From Pseudisothecium myosuroides (taxonomy: Eukaryota > Streptophyta > Bryopsida > Hypnales > Lembophyllaceae), in the NCBI GenBank assembly GCA_951799445.1, contig OX637287.1, positions 46,901,724 to 46,965,723 of the forward strand: a DNA stretch of 64,000 nucleotides, in the 5' to 3' direction. Under the pieces are notes generated by a model, which saw only the letters and a program-made list of their open reading frames with translations, ran no database searches and was not told where the DNA came from. Position numbers and translations under genes: made by a program. This document shows, piece after piece, positions 10,791 to 21,489 of this stretch. Position 1 is the first letter of the stretch; each line of letters begins with the position of its first letter.

Positions 10791-11627
10791 TTGTGCCTAA
10801 CCAAGTCAGGACGTAGTACTGGTAGCGGGGACAGTTCGCCATCGGGGGCTGACGAGGACGATGGTGTCGCTCAGCCACTGGGAAAGGAAGATGGTGCTTC
10901 GCCCCATTCAGGGCACCAGGTAGCGCCTCGAAAATATTTCCTAATACTGGACATCAATGGAACGGTCTTGTACTTTGAGCCTCTTCTAATGAAAAACAAC
11001 AAGGTTATTCGGAGGGGTTGCACGCGAAATAGACCGGGTCTGGAAGCCTTCTTGAAATTTTGTCTTGCGCAGGGATTTGAGATTGTTTTTTGGTCCAGCG
11101 TCACTGAGAAAAATCTAGAGACCCGCTTCAAAGGCATCTGGGAACTTGTTCCTGAGCTCAAAAACTGTCGTCGATTTTCACAGACCATGTGTGACACAAG
11201 CGCTTATATTGACCCCAAAAACCCCAGTCGACAGTGGTTCCTGAAGCGTTTAGCACGGTTGCTTACGTCCCCAAAAGGCTTGCTTGGTACACATGCAACT
11301 CTAGATAATTGCCTTCTTGTTGATGATTCACCCTACAAGAATATTTTGAATGACCCCTATTTTGCATTTCACCCTCCTACCTGTACAAAGTATTCGGAGC
11401 AGAAGGTGAGTCCTGGCAAGACATACCTAGAGAAGGTCATGATTCTGTTTCTTGAAGGATTGCTGGTATCTGGGCTCTCAGTTCCAAAGTATTGTAAGTC
11501 AAAAAAAGAACTTGGTAGCCCTCGTTGCTTTCGGGGTTCTATTGAGTACAATAAGTATATTGAGCTTACTCCTGAATCTCGAGCCGGATTTGAGGATCCA
11601 GACATTGAGATGGAGATAGGGGAGTAG
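10791..11627 (+). CDS. FCP1/NLI-interacting-factor (HAD) phosphatase-like protein, part 1
   Basis: An acidic, Ser-rich leader precedes an FCP1-like HAD fold. Visible landmarks are the nucleophile strand FLILDINGTVL, RPGLEAFLKF, EIVFWSS and CLLVDDSPYKNIL followed by FHPP. FCP1/SCP-type enzymes dephosphorylate Ser/Thr of protein partners such as RNA polymerase II CTD using a DxDx(T/V) motif. Here the second Asp is Asn (DING), so classical acid/base catalysis is doubtful, although the DDSPYK loop is kept. The open frame continues upstream to 10698, but the likely exon start is after the CAG/GAG acceptor at 10788-10790. The frame ends in TAG at 11625-11627; in a downstream duplicate of this stretch the matching codon is TGG, so the stop may be a mutation. 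A second FCP1-like unit follows. Confidence 0.65.
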   Translation: MCLTKSGRSTGSGDSSPSGADEDDGVAQPLGKEDGASPHSGHQVAPRKYFLILDINGTVLYFEPLLMKNNKVIRRGCTRNRPGLEAFLKFCLAQGFEIVFWSSVTEKNLETRFKGIWELVPELKNCRRFSQTMCDTSAYIDPKNPSRQWFLKRLARLLTSPKGLLGTHATLDNCLLVDDSPYKNILNDPYFAFHPPTCTKYSEQKVSPGKTYLEKVMILFLEGLLVSGLSVPKYCKSKKELGSPRCFRGSIEYNKYIELTPESRAGFEDPDIEMEIGE

Positions 11628-11870
11628 GATCTCCTGAACTAAATATCCTCTTACAAGAGGACACTTAGTGTGTCGGCCGCCAGCCCATACACTTTTTTCG
11701 AAATTTTGTCTTGTAATTAGCTACAGTACATGTATTGTAATTAGCTGATGGAGATAGAGGACTGGGATCTCGCAAAGTAAACATCCTCTGAACGGAAGAC
11801 GCTTAGCGTGTCGGCCACTAGCCGATACATTTATTTAGAATTTTGATTGTACATGTCTTGTAATGAGCTA
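11607..11870. repeat. ~139 bp tandem duplication with palindromes
   Basis: Sequence beginning 'gatggagatag(g/a)gga' at about 11608 recurs at about 11747. Both copies continue through a GATCTC, ATCCTCT, (G/C)GTGTCGGCC...CCGATAC palindrome and TTGTAAT..AGCT. Copy 1 includes the TAG that ends the FCP1-like frame; copy 2 has TGG at the same place. Confidence 0.75.
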
Positions 11871-12180
11871 GTACTCACGGATTTTGGACCCCTACTTACT
11901 GGATAATTGTATAAATTTGGGGGCTTTATTTTTGGTACACGAAGTATTGTAGATTCAATGCACTGATTGTCTTTTTCAATGATGTATGTTTTGGCCTTTC
12001 TTTGAGATGTACTCAATAATATGCATTTGCATCTATCCTTGAATGTCATTTACATCTTAATTTCATAGAATGAAAAATATTTTTGTTGCTAGTTTGCCAT
12101 AGCATTTCACTTGTCAGCCGCCGGCTGATACTAGTATCAGCGTTTTAACTCGTTCTAATGTATCTCTTATTTGGAGGGCT
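11870..12180 (+). other. Gap between the two FCP1-like units
   Basis: AT-rich, with no protein resemblance. A divergent palindrome (GTCAGCCGCCGGCTGATAC) lies near 12113-12132, shortly before the second FCP1-like coding block. It could be intronic. Confidence 0.45.
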
Positions 12181-12846
12181 TTGCGGTGTGTTGTTCAGGG
12201 ATCCACCAGCGGTCTAGGACATCCCGTCAAGAAATGTGTGGTTCTTTGTGTTAGGGGATTGCTTTGTTATGTCGACCCACATATCTCTACGGATCGATGG
12301 AATCCGCATCAAAACATTGTGAAGCGTCCCGGGCTTAAACAATTGTTTGAGGTGTTGTTGTGTCGATTCCATGTGGGTATATAGTCAAAGATGCCCATGC
12401 ACGAATTGGGTCCTCTACTATCACACCTACTCCCAGAGAATATCATTCCCAGGTTGTCATTCATTTTTGGGCGAGAATATTGTCTCGATAAGGAAAAATT
12501 TCCTTGGTACTACAAGGTGCATTCTACGCTTTTTTCAAAGCGGCGGTCTAGGGAGGTTTGTGTGGAGGATCAGGTCCTCATGGTCGATGTTAGCCCACTT
12601 TCGTTTCGTAGGACCCCAAATCATGCTTGCTACCTTTTTTCTCCATTTGTCGGAGAACTTAGGCGCACAAATAACAGAAGTGTTATTCCTAACGTGTGTG
12701 TTGATATACTTCCGTTCATTGATCCTTTAGCCGACTGTAACTCTGTTTCAGATTATTTGAAGTCCGCTCAAAGGCCTGGCCAGTTTCATTATGAAGTGGC
12801 TCAATCCATTTTCTATGGACGGCCTGATTGGCATGGCCTTTTCTGA
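12181..12846 (+). pseudogene. FCP1/NLI-like unit 2, interrupted by one TAG
   Basis: Two open stretches in the same frame (12181-12384 and 12385-12846) are split by a single TAG at 12382-12384. The first has KKCVVLCVRGLLCYVD (position of the HAD nucleophile; both Asp are gone), KRPGLKQLF and RFHVGI. FCP1-like relatives continue HVG(I/V)WSS, so the TAG replaces Trp before SKMPMHELG. The second has FIFGREYC, a degenerate VLMVDVSPLSF loop in place of DDSPYK, and a C-terminal stretch FIDPLADCNSVSDYLKSA typical of the end of this plant subfamily. It ends in TGA. No ATG marks the start; it probably begins at an upstream splice acceptor. It is a catalytically dead second copy of the preceding domain. 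Confidence 0.65.
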
Positions 12847-12943
12847 TCCGTAGTTCTTTGGAAATGTATCGGCTGCCATCCGACACGCAGGCTGCCACTC
12901 TGAAGTTTGCTGATACTGAATCTGTAACTCAGTAGTTATTTAG

Positions 12944-13872
12944 CCCTAAAGGACCGAGGCCTTTTTTCTGCCAAAAAACACTGAAAACTGCCATTTCTGT
13001 AGCAAAGAGTTAAAAAAAATTTTAATTGTTTTTTTCACATCTAACCGTAGGATCTTACACCTAACTAGTATAAAAAAGTGTGGAAAAAATTTCAGAATTT
13101 TTGACCCCATAGATTGCAAGATATCTGTGTTTAAAGTGGAAAAAACCAGTTTTTCAGCACATTGCAGGACTGGATTTTTTGACTTTGAACATTTTTAACT
13201 TAAAATTTTTGCACTACAGAGTTTTGAGCTTTTAATTCTTGTAGTGGAGAATTGAGTTGAGAGTCTAGGGAAAAAAAAAATTCAAAAAAAACTTAATTAT
13301 CATTCTTAAAAAAATTGTTAAGTAGATGTAGGTACAAGATAGAAGGAAAATCTAAAATATTCATATATTTTAGATGGAATTAAAATGCACTAATCCCAAT
13401 GGTGGGATTGTTCTAACAAGTAAATCAGACCATGCAAAAAAAAAAATTTGAAAAATTTGAAAAATTGCATTCAGAAATGAATCCTAAAGTTATTTTTTTC
13501 AAGAAGATGCTCTAATTGCCCAAAAAACAAGAATGTCTATAACTTCTTCATAACAAAGTCAAATGAAATGAATCAAAGCTTTCCAGATAGCCAAAAATAT
13601 AAACTATGAGAAAAAAAATATTAAAAAAAAAAATTCAAATTTTTGTCCATTTTTTTTTTGCTGCCCGAGCTGCCCCCCGTAGCCTATTTTGAGCTTATAT
13701 GGTCATAACTGTTTTTCCCGGGCACCGATTGTGAAAAAAATTATATTCCCTTGAAGCTAATCAGTTTTTCTACCTCCAAAAAAAGTTTCAAAAAATTAGG
13801 AGAAAATTTCAGCCCGTAGGTACCTGCCCGAAAACGCATTTGTCCCCCATAGGGACAATGGTCCTTTAGGGG
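12944..13872. mobile_element. 0.93 kb TTAR-flanked inverted-repeat element, copy A
   Basis: Left end CCCTAAAGGACC and right end GGTCCTTTAGGGG are inverted, with flanking TTAG at 12940-12943 and 13873-13876. The interior is AT-rich with no open frame. It shares order and motifs ('aaaactgccatt', 'aaaaaatttcagaattttt', 'attgcaagatat') with copies at 33118, 38785 and 62767. It is inserted in palindrome-region DNA: the flanking 'gaatctgtaa' repeat occurs on both sides. Confidence 0.8.
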
Positions 13873-14010
13873 TTAGTTCAGAATCTGTAATTTTGTAGTT
13901 TGATAGATCAGATCTGTAGTTCCGTAGTTTGGTAGTGAAGATCCGTAGTTGTATAGTTTGGTAATTAGTGCTGTAGCAATTTTTTTCGGCTGCCAGCCGA
14001 CATATCTCCA
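13873..14010. repeat. Short tandem repeats and the last palindrome of the island
   Basis: About four imperfect copies of 'gatctgtagttccgtagttt' type sequence (13880-13970) are followed by TTCGGCTGCCAGCCGACATA at about 13986-14005. This is the last clear copy of the dispersed palindrome in the window. Confidence 0.65.
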
Positions 14011-14304
14011 TCGGCTTATGCCTTATCTTTAATGAAATGCACAAGCTTGCGTTTGTATCATCCATATATTCGTCTTTCTCCTCCACGAGTTTACATTATT
14101 CTTAACTGGAAAATAGTTCATAATTTGTTAAATTGGGGTTGTTATCATCTCCTCTATTTTGAAAATGTTGTGCAAGAAAGACTTTTTGCAATTCACTTTC
14201 ACAATGTATGCAATGTTATATAAATTTTTTAAGCATGAATATAAATAGATATTTTTTGTTCAATTACAACATTTCCAAAATTTGCACCCGAATGTATTAT
14301 AAGG

Positions 14305-15720
14305 TACAAAAATATGTACAAATTCTATGAACATTAATTCACCCCTCCGCTAGAGAGTTATAGAAAATTTAATATATTGTGACTAATGTGACTAATACCC
14401 AGAAGAGGCATTAGTCACATTAGTCACAATTGAAAAAATCTTCTACAACTCTACCTCTTGATTCAAAAAATTGTCTAAAACATTTCCAGTACTTGCAATA
14501 AGTCCTAAAGAAGAATCTTGAAATATGAAATTAAAAACATGGCAACTTGAATTTTATTTATTTTAGAGGTTGGAAGTTAAAACAATAAAAAATTTGTGGA
14601 AAAATCTAAAAGTGTTCAATGCTCCCACAAATTTGCATGAAGGTGCGTTATATAGTATGCCACATGTATACAAAATCTAAAAAAAATTTATCCACCCACG
14701 CAAAAGTTGTGACAAATTTAATAAGTTGTGACTAATGTGACTAAGCACCCAAGGGGCCTTAGTCACATTAGTCACAGTTTAACAAAACTCCCACAATACT
14801 TGCCTTTTCTATTTTAAAATTGTCCAAAAACTTCCCAATAGTTGCAATACCAACGGTGCTAGTATGTGAGCCCAAGAATGCAAGCTTGCAAGCATTGAGC
14901 CTACAATATAGGTACCTATAATATTAATACCACACACTATAGAAGGTGTATGTATCATAAACACCTAAAATATTGGTATTTGTAACATATATATCCTATA
15001 ATTATAGACGGTTTCTATAGTATATACACTTATAACATAGGTGTGTAGTATTCTAGGCTCATGGGCTCACACTCCTGTGCTCACATAATAGCAACCCTCG
15101 TGTGGAAGTTAAAACAATCAAAAATTTGTGGAAAAAAATAAAACTGTCCAATACTCCCACAAATTTGCATGTAGGTGCCTTACTATATGTGTCACATGTA
15201 TACAAAATCTAAAGAGATTTTATCCACCCACGCAAAAGTTGTGACAAATTTAATAAGCTATGACTAATGTAACTAACCCTCCTAGGGGCCTTAGTCACAT
15301 TAGTCACAGTTTAACAAAACTCCCACAATACTTGCCTTTTCTATTTTAAAACTGTCCAAAAACTTTCCAGTAGTTGCAAAATGTCCTTAAGAACGATCTT
15401 AACATATGGAATTGAACCTAACAGGCTAACAACTTGAATTTTATTTATTTGGAGGGTTGGAAGTTAAAACAATAAAAAAAATTTGGAAATTTTTGATAGT
15501 GTCCAATGGTTCCACAAATTTGCATGTAGGTGTCTTATATAGTATAGAAATTGTAAAAAAATTCCAAAAAAATTTGACTCTACTATTTAAGAGTTGTGGA
15601 AGATTTAGTATAGTTGTGACTAATGTGACTAATGCCCAGAAGGGGCCTTAGTCACATTAGTCACAGTTGATGAAATCTTCCACAATTCTTACCTCCTTAT
15701 TCAAATAAACAATCTAAGAC
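14305..15720. repeat. Four-copy repeat, each with a long perfect or near-perfect hairpin
   Basis: Four units share 'ttggaagttaaaacaat(a/c)a', 'cacaaatttgcat', an inverted repeat, and 'ttgtccaaaaactt' type flanks. Hairpin arms are 14377-14396/14410-14429 (20 bp perfect), 14727-14745/14758-14776 (19 bp), about 15261-15277/15291-15309 (imperfect) and about 15615-15632/15648-15665 (18 bp). The arm sequence is TGTGACTAATGTGACTAA and the 12-15 base loops contain AG(A/G)GGC or AGGGGCC. Confidence 0.85.
14852..15105. mobile_element. ~250 bp MITE inserted in the hairpin repeat
   Basis: The ends resemble one another in inverse: 'cggtgctagtatgtgagc' on the left and 'gctcacataatagcaacc' on the right. 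Nearer the middle lies a second pair, GTGAGCCCA (14866) and TGGGCTCAC (15062-15070). It interrupts a repeat unit whose flanks continue on both sides. A related terminus is seen near 19842 ('gacgctagtttgtgagcc'). Confidence 0.6.
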
Positions 15721-17640
15721 ATTGCCAGAAGTTGTAATAAATTCTAAATAGACATAGGAAATTGGACAAGACAAATCCAATTTTATTTATGTTGGTGTTG
15801 AGAGTTAACAAAATCATCAAATAACTTGAAGTATGTATGAGTTCAAATTTCATTCATATTTTGATCTTTTACTTGAGGTTTTGTAACTCCAAGTTCTTTT
15901 CTAATGAAATTTTATATTATTGGTTCTTCTTTAGAACCATCCACTAGTTTGTACAAATGAAAATAAAAATGCAATTAAAAATAAAAACAAAGATAAGAAT
16001 AAAGATAACAGTGAAGATAATGATCAAATTTCAATTTCAATTTCAATTTTTATTTCAAAAGGTGACCAATTAAATTTATGCCATCCTAAACACAATTTAC
16101 ACAATATCGGTTACAAAAAAATCTACTTGAACTTTAAATATAATTATTCAAAAAGTGGCCTTCATAGATACATTTAAAAAAAATTTATGTACATATTTGG
16201 TATTTTCAATGTGTAATGAAATTGAATAATAATATGATAAAGTAAGAGAATATTAAAATTTCAAATGCCTACTTCATAAAATAGTGAAATTAGGTTGCCT
16301 AAACAATTAGGTTGCTTTACCCCCAAAAAATTACTTTATAAGACATCACTATCAACAAATATTTTTTTTAGATATTTTCATTTGTACACATGGAGGTTTA
16401 CGAGTCCCAATTACAACAGTACTTAATGTAATAATAGTTCTTCCTTGTACAATAACATGAAATATTTATTTAGTGTCAAATGTTGAGAAATTAATGCTTT
16501 GCAGTCTGATTTCACAATTTTGTGTAATAGCATTATTTTTTGCAACATCAAAGAAGATGAACTATCATTGATAGTGACTTCTTCAAAATGCTATGCCCAA
16601 AATAAACTTCCAAAGAACAATTGATAGACTTCCATACATACAAGTGCAGAGATTAACAGAATCTAAACATCCACTGATAATAATGCATGTACCCTTGCAC
16701 CCCAACTTTTGAAGTACTTGTGTCAACTGGCTTAGCTGTTTACTAAGCAATGAACTTTCTGCACAAATATGCTGCTTAATGGAACCTTAAGCTGGTTAGG
16801 ATCATTATTCAACGTATTGTCAATTCACAATCATCACAAATATGTATGTTACTGTTCTTTGCTGAAGCAGGAGAATTACTTCGGAGCTGAATCAATGTCG
16901 TCTTCAAGAATGTTGTGCTGAGTCCTTGATCGAATGTGTTGCACAATAGTTCAATTTACTATCTAGTGTGGACATCACTATCAAGTCAAATGAGTCAAAT
17001 CATCTATGTACTTAGACGTGTTTGCATAAGCTGCCCAACTATAAAACAGTGCAAAACGTACACAATCACTGAGCTTCACATCTAAGGTAACATTGACAAA
17101 AACAGAGATTGAAGTGGTTAAACCCGAAATGCATATGGACCCATTACAGTAATGAAAGAAAAGCTACTTCAATGTTCAAATCCAATAATTTGAAAGCAAA
17201 GCTAATTGAAAAGACATTATAGTAATAAAAGAAAAGCTAATTGAATGTTCATTTACAAAAATTGGAAAGAAGAGCAAATTCAATATCACCAAGGAATGAG
17301 TACAAATCCCACAACCGAGGAAAAGGAAGATTGGCACAAAGAACAACATGAGAGTTCATTGACAAGATTATGAAGTGTAAATAAAGAAGCACTTTACAGT
17401 CATTGATACATGTTCCTATCATTCAATGCCAAGTGTAGATTGACATCTTCTGAACCACCTATATTGTCTCTATGGTTTGGAAGATGTCCTATGTTTGCAT
17501 AGACATTGTTCTGGAATTGAGAAGTTTCTCCTATAACATGCCAAGTAGTAGACATAGTAGGGTCTACATGCTTTAAACTATTCCAATCATCATGTACCTA
17601 ATGATGCTCATGGCTCTAGACCAACTGTGACTTGAGAGAG
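15720..17640. other. AT-rich DNA without a recognisable gene
   Basis: No open frame with family resemblance on either strand. Only short local repeats are visible, for example 'aaagaaaagctaattgaa' and 'aaagaaaagctacttcaa' between 17155 and 17245. Confidence 0.5.
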
Positions 17641-17643
17641 ACT

Positions 17644-19290
17644 CTAATTGAATGGCCTTGGAACTCTTTTCAATCCCAGTAAGTTTTCCCTCTCTCCCAT
17701 TGTGCGTCTTTGAAATCCTGTAGTGCCAACGAAAGCCTCCTCATTGAATTGTTGAACATGGGAATACATACCTACTTCTTCATCACCTTGGGTGTCCTCG
17801 CATGCATCTAATCCTTGCCCAAACCCCATGTCCAAATCAACGTGAAACTCACCTTCAAATTCACCTTCATCTTTTTGGTCATCACTAATTTGTGCCCGGT
17901 GCTCCCTCAACTACTTTTTTGTCTCAAATTTGTCAGCTTCAGCAGTTGCCTATTTTGCCTCCAATATCGCCGCAGCAGCTGCTTCTCTAGCATCTGCAGC
18001 AACTTGTTTCTCTAGTTCCCAAGCATCATCAGCCTCTAATTGCTTCCGATATTTTTTTAACTCTACTTGTTGTCTTAGACAGAGGTATTCTTGGGCTGTT
18101 GGAGTTGTTTCTAGCCCTGGTGTTGTCATCAATAAAAGTAGGTTTTGGTCTTTGAGGCATGCCACCTTCTGCAAGCTTGTAGTAGCTATGAGTTTTGTAT
18201 CCTTTGATTGAACATGAATGGCATGATCACGGATCTTGTCCCTCTTCTGCGTCTCCTTTGTTGCTTTGGTGCCCGAGGGGCGATCCAACAACAATGTGTT
18301 GGTCTCAGAGCACAAAGGACCCTTGTTGTTGCTCCCTGATTTATGAGGAACTTGAACAAGATTGGAGCTAGTTGAAGGTGCTTTTCATTTCAAAGAACTG
18401 CTAGTCTTCATTGTAACCCAACCATCTGCCCAGCAAAGATATTCTCTCACTAACATCCAAACATGCTCAAATGTAAAATCATGATTTTTTGCATGTTTCA
18501 CTTTGTACAGCTCTTTTGCCATACGCAACACATATGCAGCACTAGTAACACTCTTCTTCAATCAATCAACTTGTTGATGAATCCCTATAAATTTTGCTAC
18601 ATTATGTTTAATCTGACCCCCCCTTAGTTTCTAGTGACCTTGTAGGTCTAAATCCACTAGGTCTATTGTAGTCATAGTGTTCTCCAATCCTAGTCCAAAA
18701 AAGCATTTGCCTTCTGCTAGTTCCTTGCAATTGGATCTTGAGAGATTGCAAGAACACTACAAGCTAATTGCCTTTGTTGTTCAGCACTGAAATTCTTACC
18801 TTTAGGTGTTCCCTTTGGTGCAAAACCATGTCCCCTTTGTTGTGATTGTCCTCAAGTGCTTGTGTCCACTCTAAATCCAATGGTAGGAGCGTACATCCTC
18901 TTCACCCTCAAACTAACTTTTTGCCCTATTTTGTGCAGAACCACGTCCTCCCCACTGCAATTGTCCTCGAGCAGTCACGCCCAAGTTGAATCGAACGGCC
19001 CCACCCTCGACTTCACTGTTGCCTTCATCCTCGCCGTCAAATTGCCTACTTGCCCTCTCTACATTCTCAATATCAAACCCTAATCCTAATCCTAATCCTC
19101 TACCTACAAAACCATTGTTGATGTACCAGCCTCCATTACCCTCGCGCTCCCTGCTATAGCCGATTTCTTTTTCATTCAATCTCTCATGGCACTCCTGCCC
19201 ACAACAACCACGGCCTCTCATTGCTCCTCCTCGCATCCCAACAAGGTGGATCAAGACAAATTCTAACAATTGTTCCTTAAAGATACTCCA
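17644..19290 (-). pseudogene. Decayed SANT-like/NAM-associated domain gene (Harbinger-partner type)
   Basis: Minus strand. The N-terminal block (19293-18913) is Gly/Arg-rich, including GRGLGLGLGFD from a CCTAAT repeat. Conceptual reading over the next 700 bp in shifting frames gives FSAEQQRQLACSVLAISQDP, NAFWTRIGEHYDYNRP, RPTRSLETK, IKHNVAKFIGI, YVLRMAKELYKVKH and FTFEHVWMLVREYLCWADG, the order expected for plant SANT/trihelix-like proteins with a NAM-associated C-terminus. The C-terminal block (18315-17950) shows RPSGTKATKE, EYLCLRQQVELKKYRK and an Ala-rich helix; 17910-17644 is acidic. Several frameshifts and stops separate the pieces. Proteins of this type partner PIF/Harbinger transposases or are ordinary DNA-binding proteins. 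Family assignment is from remembered motifs. Confidence 0.6.
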
Positions 19291-19454
19291 CAATTGCAGC
19301 TCAGTATATTAAAAAATGACACGGGAAGGTGCTGTGCCAAACGACGGCCTAGGGTTCACCGTCCCAGAGTCCACGGTGGGGGGCAATGCTTCTTCCGGGC
19401 TCAGTAACCGCTGTACCGGGCCACTATTTTGCGAAACAATGGTGATGCTCTTAA

Positions 19455-19676
19455 TCCTTAAACATTGAAGCCGACATTTTGTGGCCGATGAATGACAAGA
19501 GAATCTCTTATATAGGACAGAAGTGCAATTATTCATCCTCCAAATTTTGTGTAGAAAGGAAAGATCATGAATAGTAGTTTAACCTCCAATGAGCGCTTTT
19601 GGTTTTTTCAAAGCAGATGATGTCATTGGATGCCAAAAAGGATGATTTCTACGGTCACCAGCCTGACTTTCAAGGA
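19455..19676. mobile_element. ~222 bp TTAA MITE, copy 1
   Basis: The ends TCCTTAAAC and CTTTCAAGGA are flanked by TTAA at 19451-19454 and 19677-19680. It shares its interior ('tgaatgaca', 'agtgcaa(t/c)tattcatcctc', 'ggatgatttc') with elements at 26493 and, inverted, 61970. Confidence 0.8.
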
Positions 19677-19837
19677 TTAAAGGACAAAGGGGTGACCCTC
19701 AAAATCATCCTCGTGCATTACCATGTGAGTCATTGGCTTAAAAAATTGCAAAAGCACTTATTGGAAGTCAAGCTACTGTAGAAGGTCTCTTCGTTTCACA
19801 ATAAATTCCAAAGATGAATAGTTGCACTTTTGTACTA

Positions 19838-21480
19838 CAACGACGCTAGTTTGTGAGCCTAAAAGCGCGAGCTTGAGAGCGTTGAGCATATGTTTTGTGA
19901 GCCCAGAGCGTTGACCAAAAAAAACTTGAAATTTTAGAAGTCAACAAAGTAAATAGTGGAGAAATTCCAAAATTTTATTATTAAGCCTTATGACCGTGGA
20001 CCTATGATCGTGGGAGCTTGTCAACACGCGTGCTACACTTGGCTTGGTCCTCTGAGCCGTTCTTTGGACCAATCCGTTCCGGTCCTCTTTCAAGAACTCT
20101 CACTCCAATCCGGTTTGATTTAGCCTCTGTTTTACCATCAGAGGGTTCACCGCTTGCTTTTGAAAGTGGCAGGCCCGCCACTCCTTCCATGACTTATAGT
20201 GGCTGAAGACCCACTTCTCTATTCTGCTACTTCCTACACTAACCCAGATCCGGTTTGATATCTCATAGCCACCCGGATAGCAATCCGGATTGCAGGTCAC
20301 ACAAAGACCCCTCGTACGATCCTTTCATACTACAACGACCTTGACGCCAAGTTCCCTCCGTGTGAAGTTAGGTGGTTACAAGTGAATCCGTCCGTTCCAA
20401 CATCAGCTAAAGTTCTTCCATTTACCAACTAGGGCAGCGAGACCTCACAGGAGATCGGACACTCAACCGGATTTCCCACCCAGGAGCTCTAGCGCGACTA
20501 AGGAATCCCTCCCTATCCGCCTAGCCTAACAACGGTTTTCTCACTCGGAATCCTGAATTGTAGAAGTGCTGAGGAACTGAAAACCCACTCCCAACTCTTT
20601 CACTACCCACTCACTTGCACATAAGAGCAAAACAGTAACACCAAGGGGAGAAATCACTCCCAAACCAACTTGCGCCCTCCTAACTCCTCACCATACAACT
20701 CTGCTACACTCGGGAAAGATGCACAACAAGCAGCAAATAAAATACACAAGAAAAATTCAGATGAAAAGACTCCCAGTCTCCTCCGCAGAGATTGACTTAT
20801 ATACATTTTAAAAACACAAAGTCAACAAAAAGGGCCCCCGAAAGTCTGCGCGGAACTTTCGGTCCCATCCGATCCGGTCAGACCGGATAAAACCCGATCC
20901 GAACCAGATAGACCAGATCATCATCCGATCCGGTCCATCCTAACAAATATTTACAAAACTAATTCCTACCGATTCTACCATACCCGGATCTACTCCTTGA
21001 TCCGGACCTAAGTCCATATGCTAGTCCAAAACTTGGTCAATACCTTGGTCCATACTCTGATCTGGGGTTTGCTCCATGTTTTGATCCTGGCCGTGTCCAG
21101 TGTAGGGCTCTTGGCCTCTTCCGCTCCCAATTGATCGAAAACTTCTGTTAGATTCCGATTCCGCTCTCCGGCTTCACGTTCAGGGACATCAAACCCCGGC
21201 GACAAATCTATGTTGATGGGTGCCGTGAGTTTCCGTCCACTCTTCTTCGACTGGGGAGTACGATCCTTACCCTCCCCTTGGATGCCACCAACCGGAAAAG
21301 ATTCCGGTAGTGAGAGGTCCGAAAGACAGAACTCCCTGGAAAACACGGATCCGGTCAGCTTCCGACTACTTACTTCCATCCGGTCTGCCGCTTCTCGTGC
21401 TTCCACCATCACCACTTCTACCTTTTGAAGAATATCCAATTGAATTTGTACTCTTTCCAATGTTTGTCTTCACGGAAATG
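19838..21480. other. Higher-GC block, probable transposon remnant of unknown class
   Basis: This block is richer in GC than its surroundings and full of CCGGAT/GATCCGG words, for example 20870-20945. A minus-strand open frame at 21460-21008 (150 residues; ERVQIQLDILQKVEVVMVEA at the N-terminus, ending in repeated W-T-K motifs) has no family I recognise. Its first ~45 bp matches the reverse complement of sequence near 36545-36590, next to element DNA, which suggests the frame is part of a larger transposon. Confidence 0.35.
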
Positions 21481-21489
21481 AGAAGTTAT

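Noticed and set aside
6395..12846. A reassigned genetic code (TAG = Gln) for the island
   Set aside because: Two TAGs best match Trp (12382; 11625 by the duplicate copy), one stop is TAA, and neighbouring host genes use standard stops. C-to-T decay explains all cases more simply; kept only as an alternative.
1..14000. Endogenous giant-virus insertion
   Set aside because: No viral hallmark gene (capsid, packaging ATPase, polymerase) is visible and the genes contain spliceosomal introns; the transposon-like explanation is better supported.
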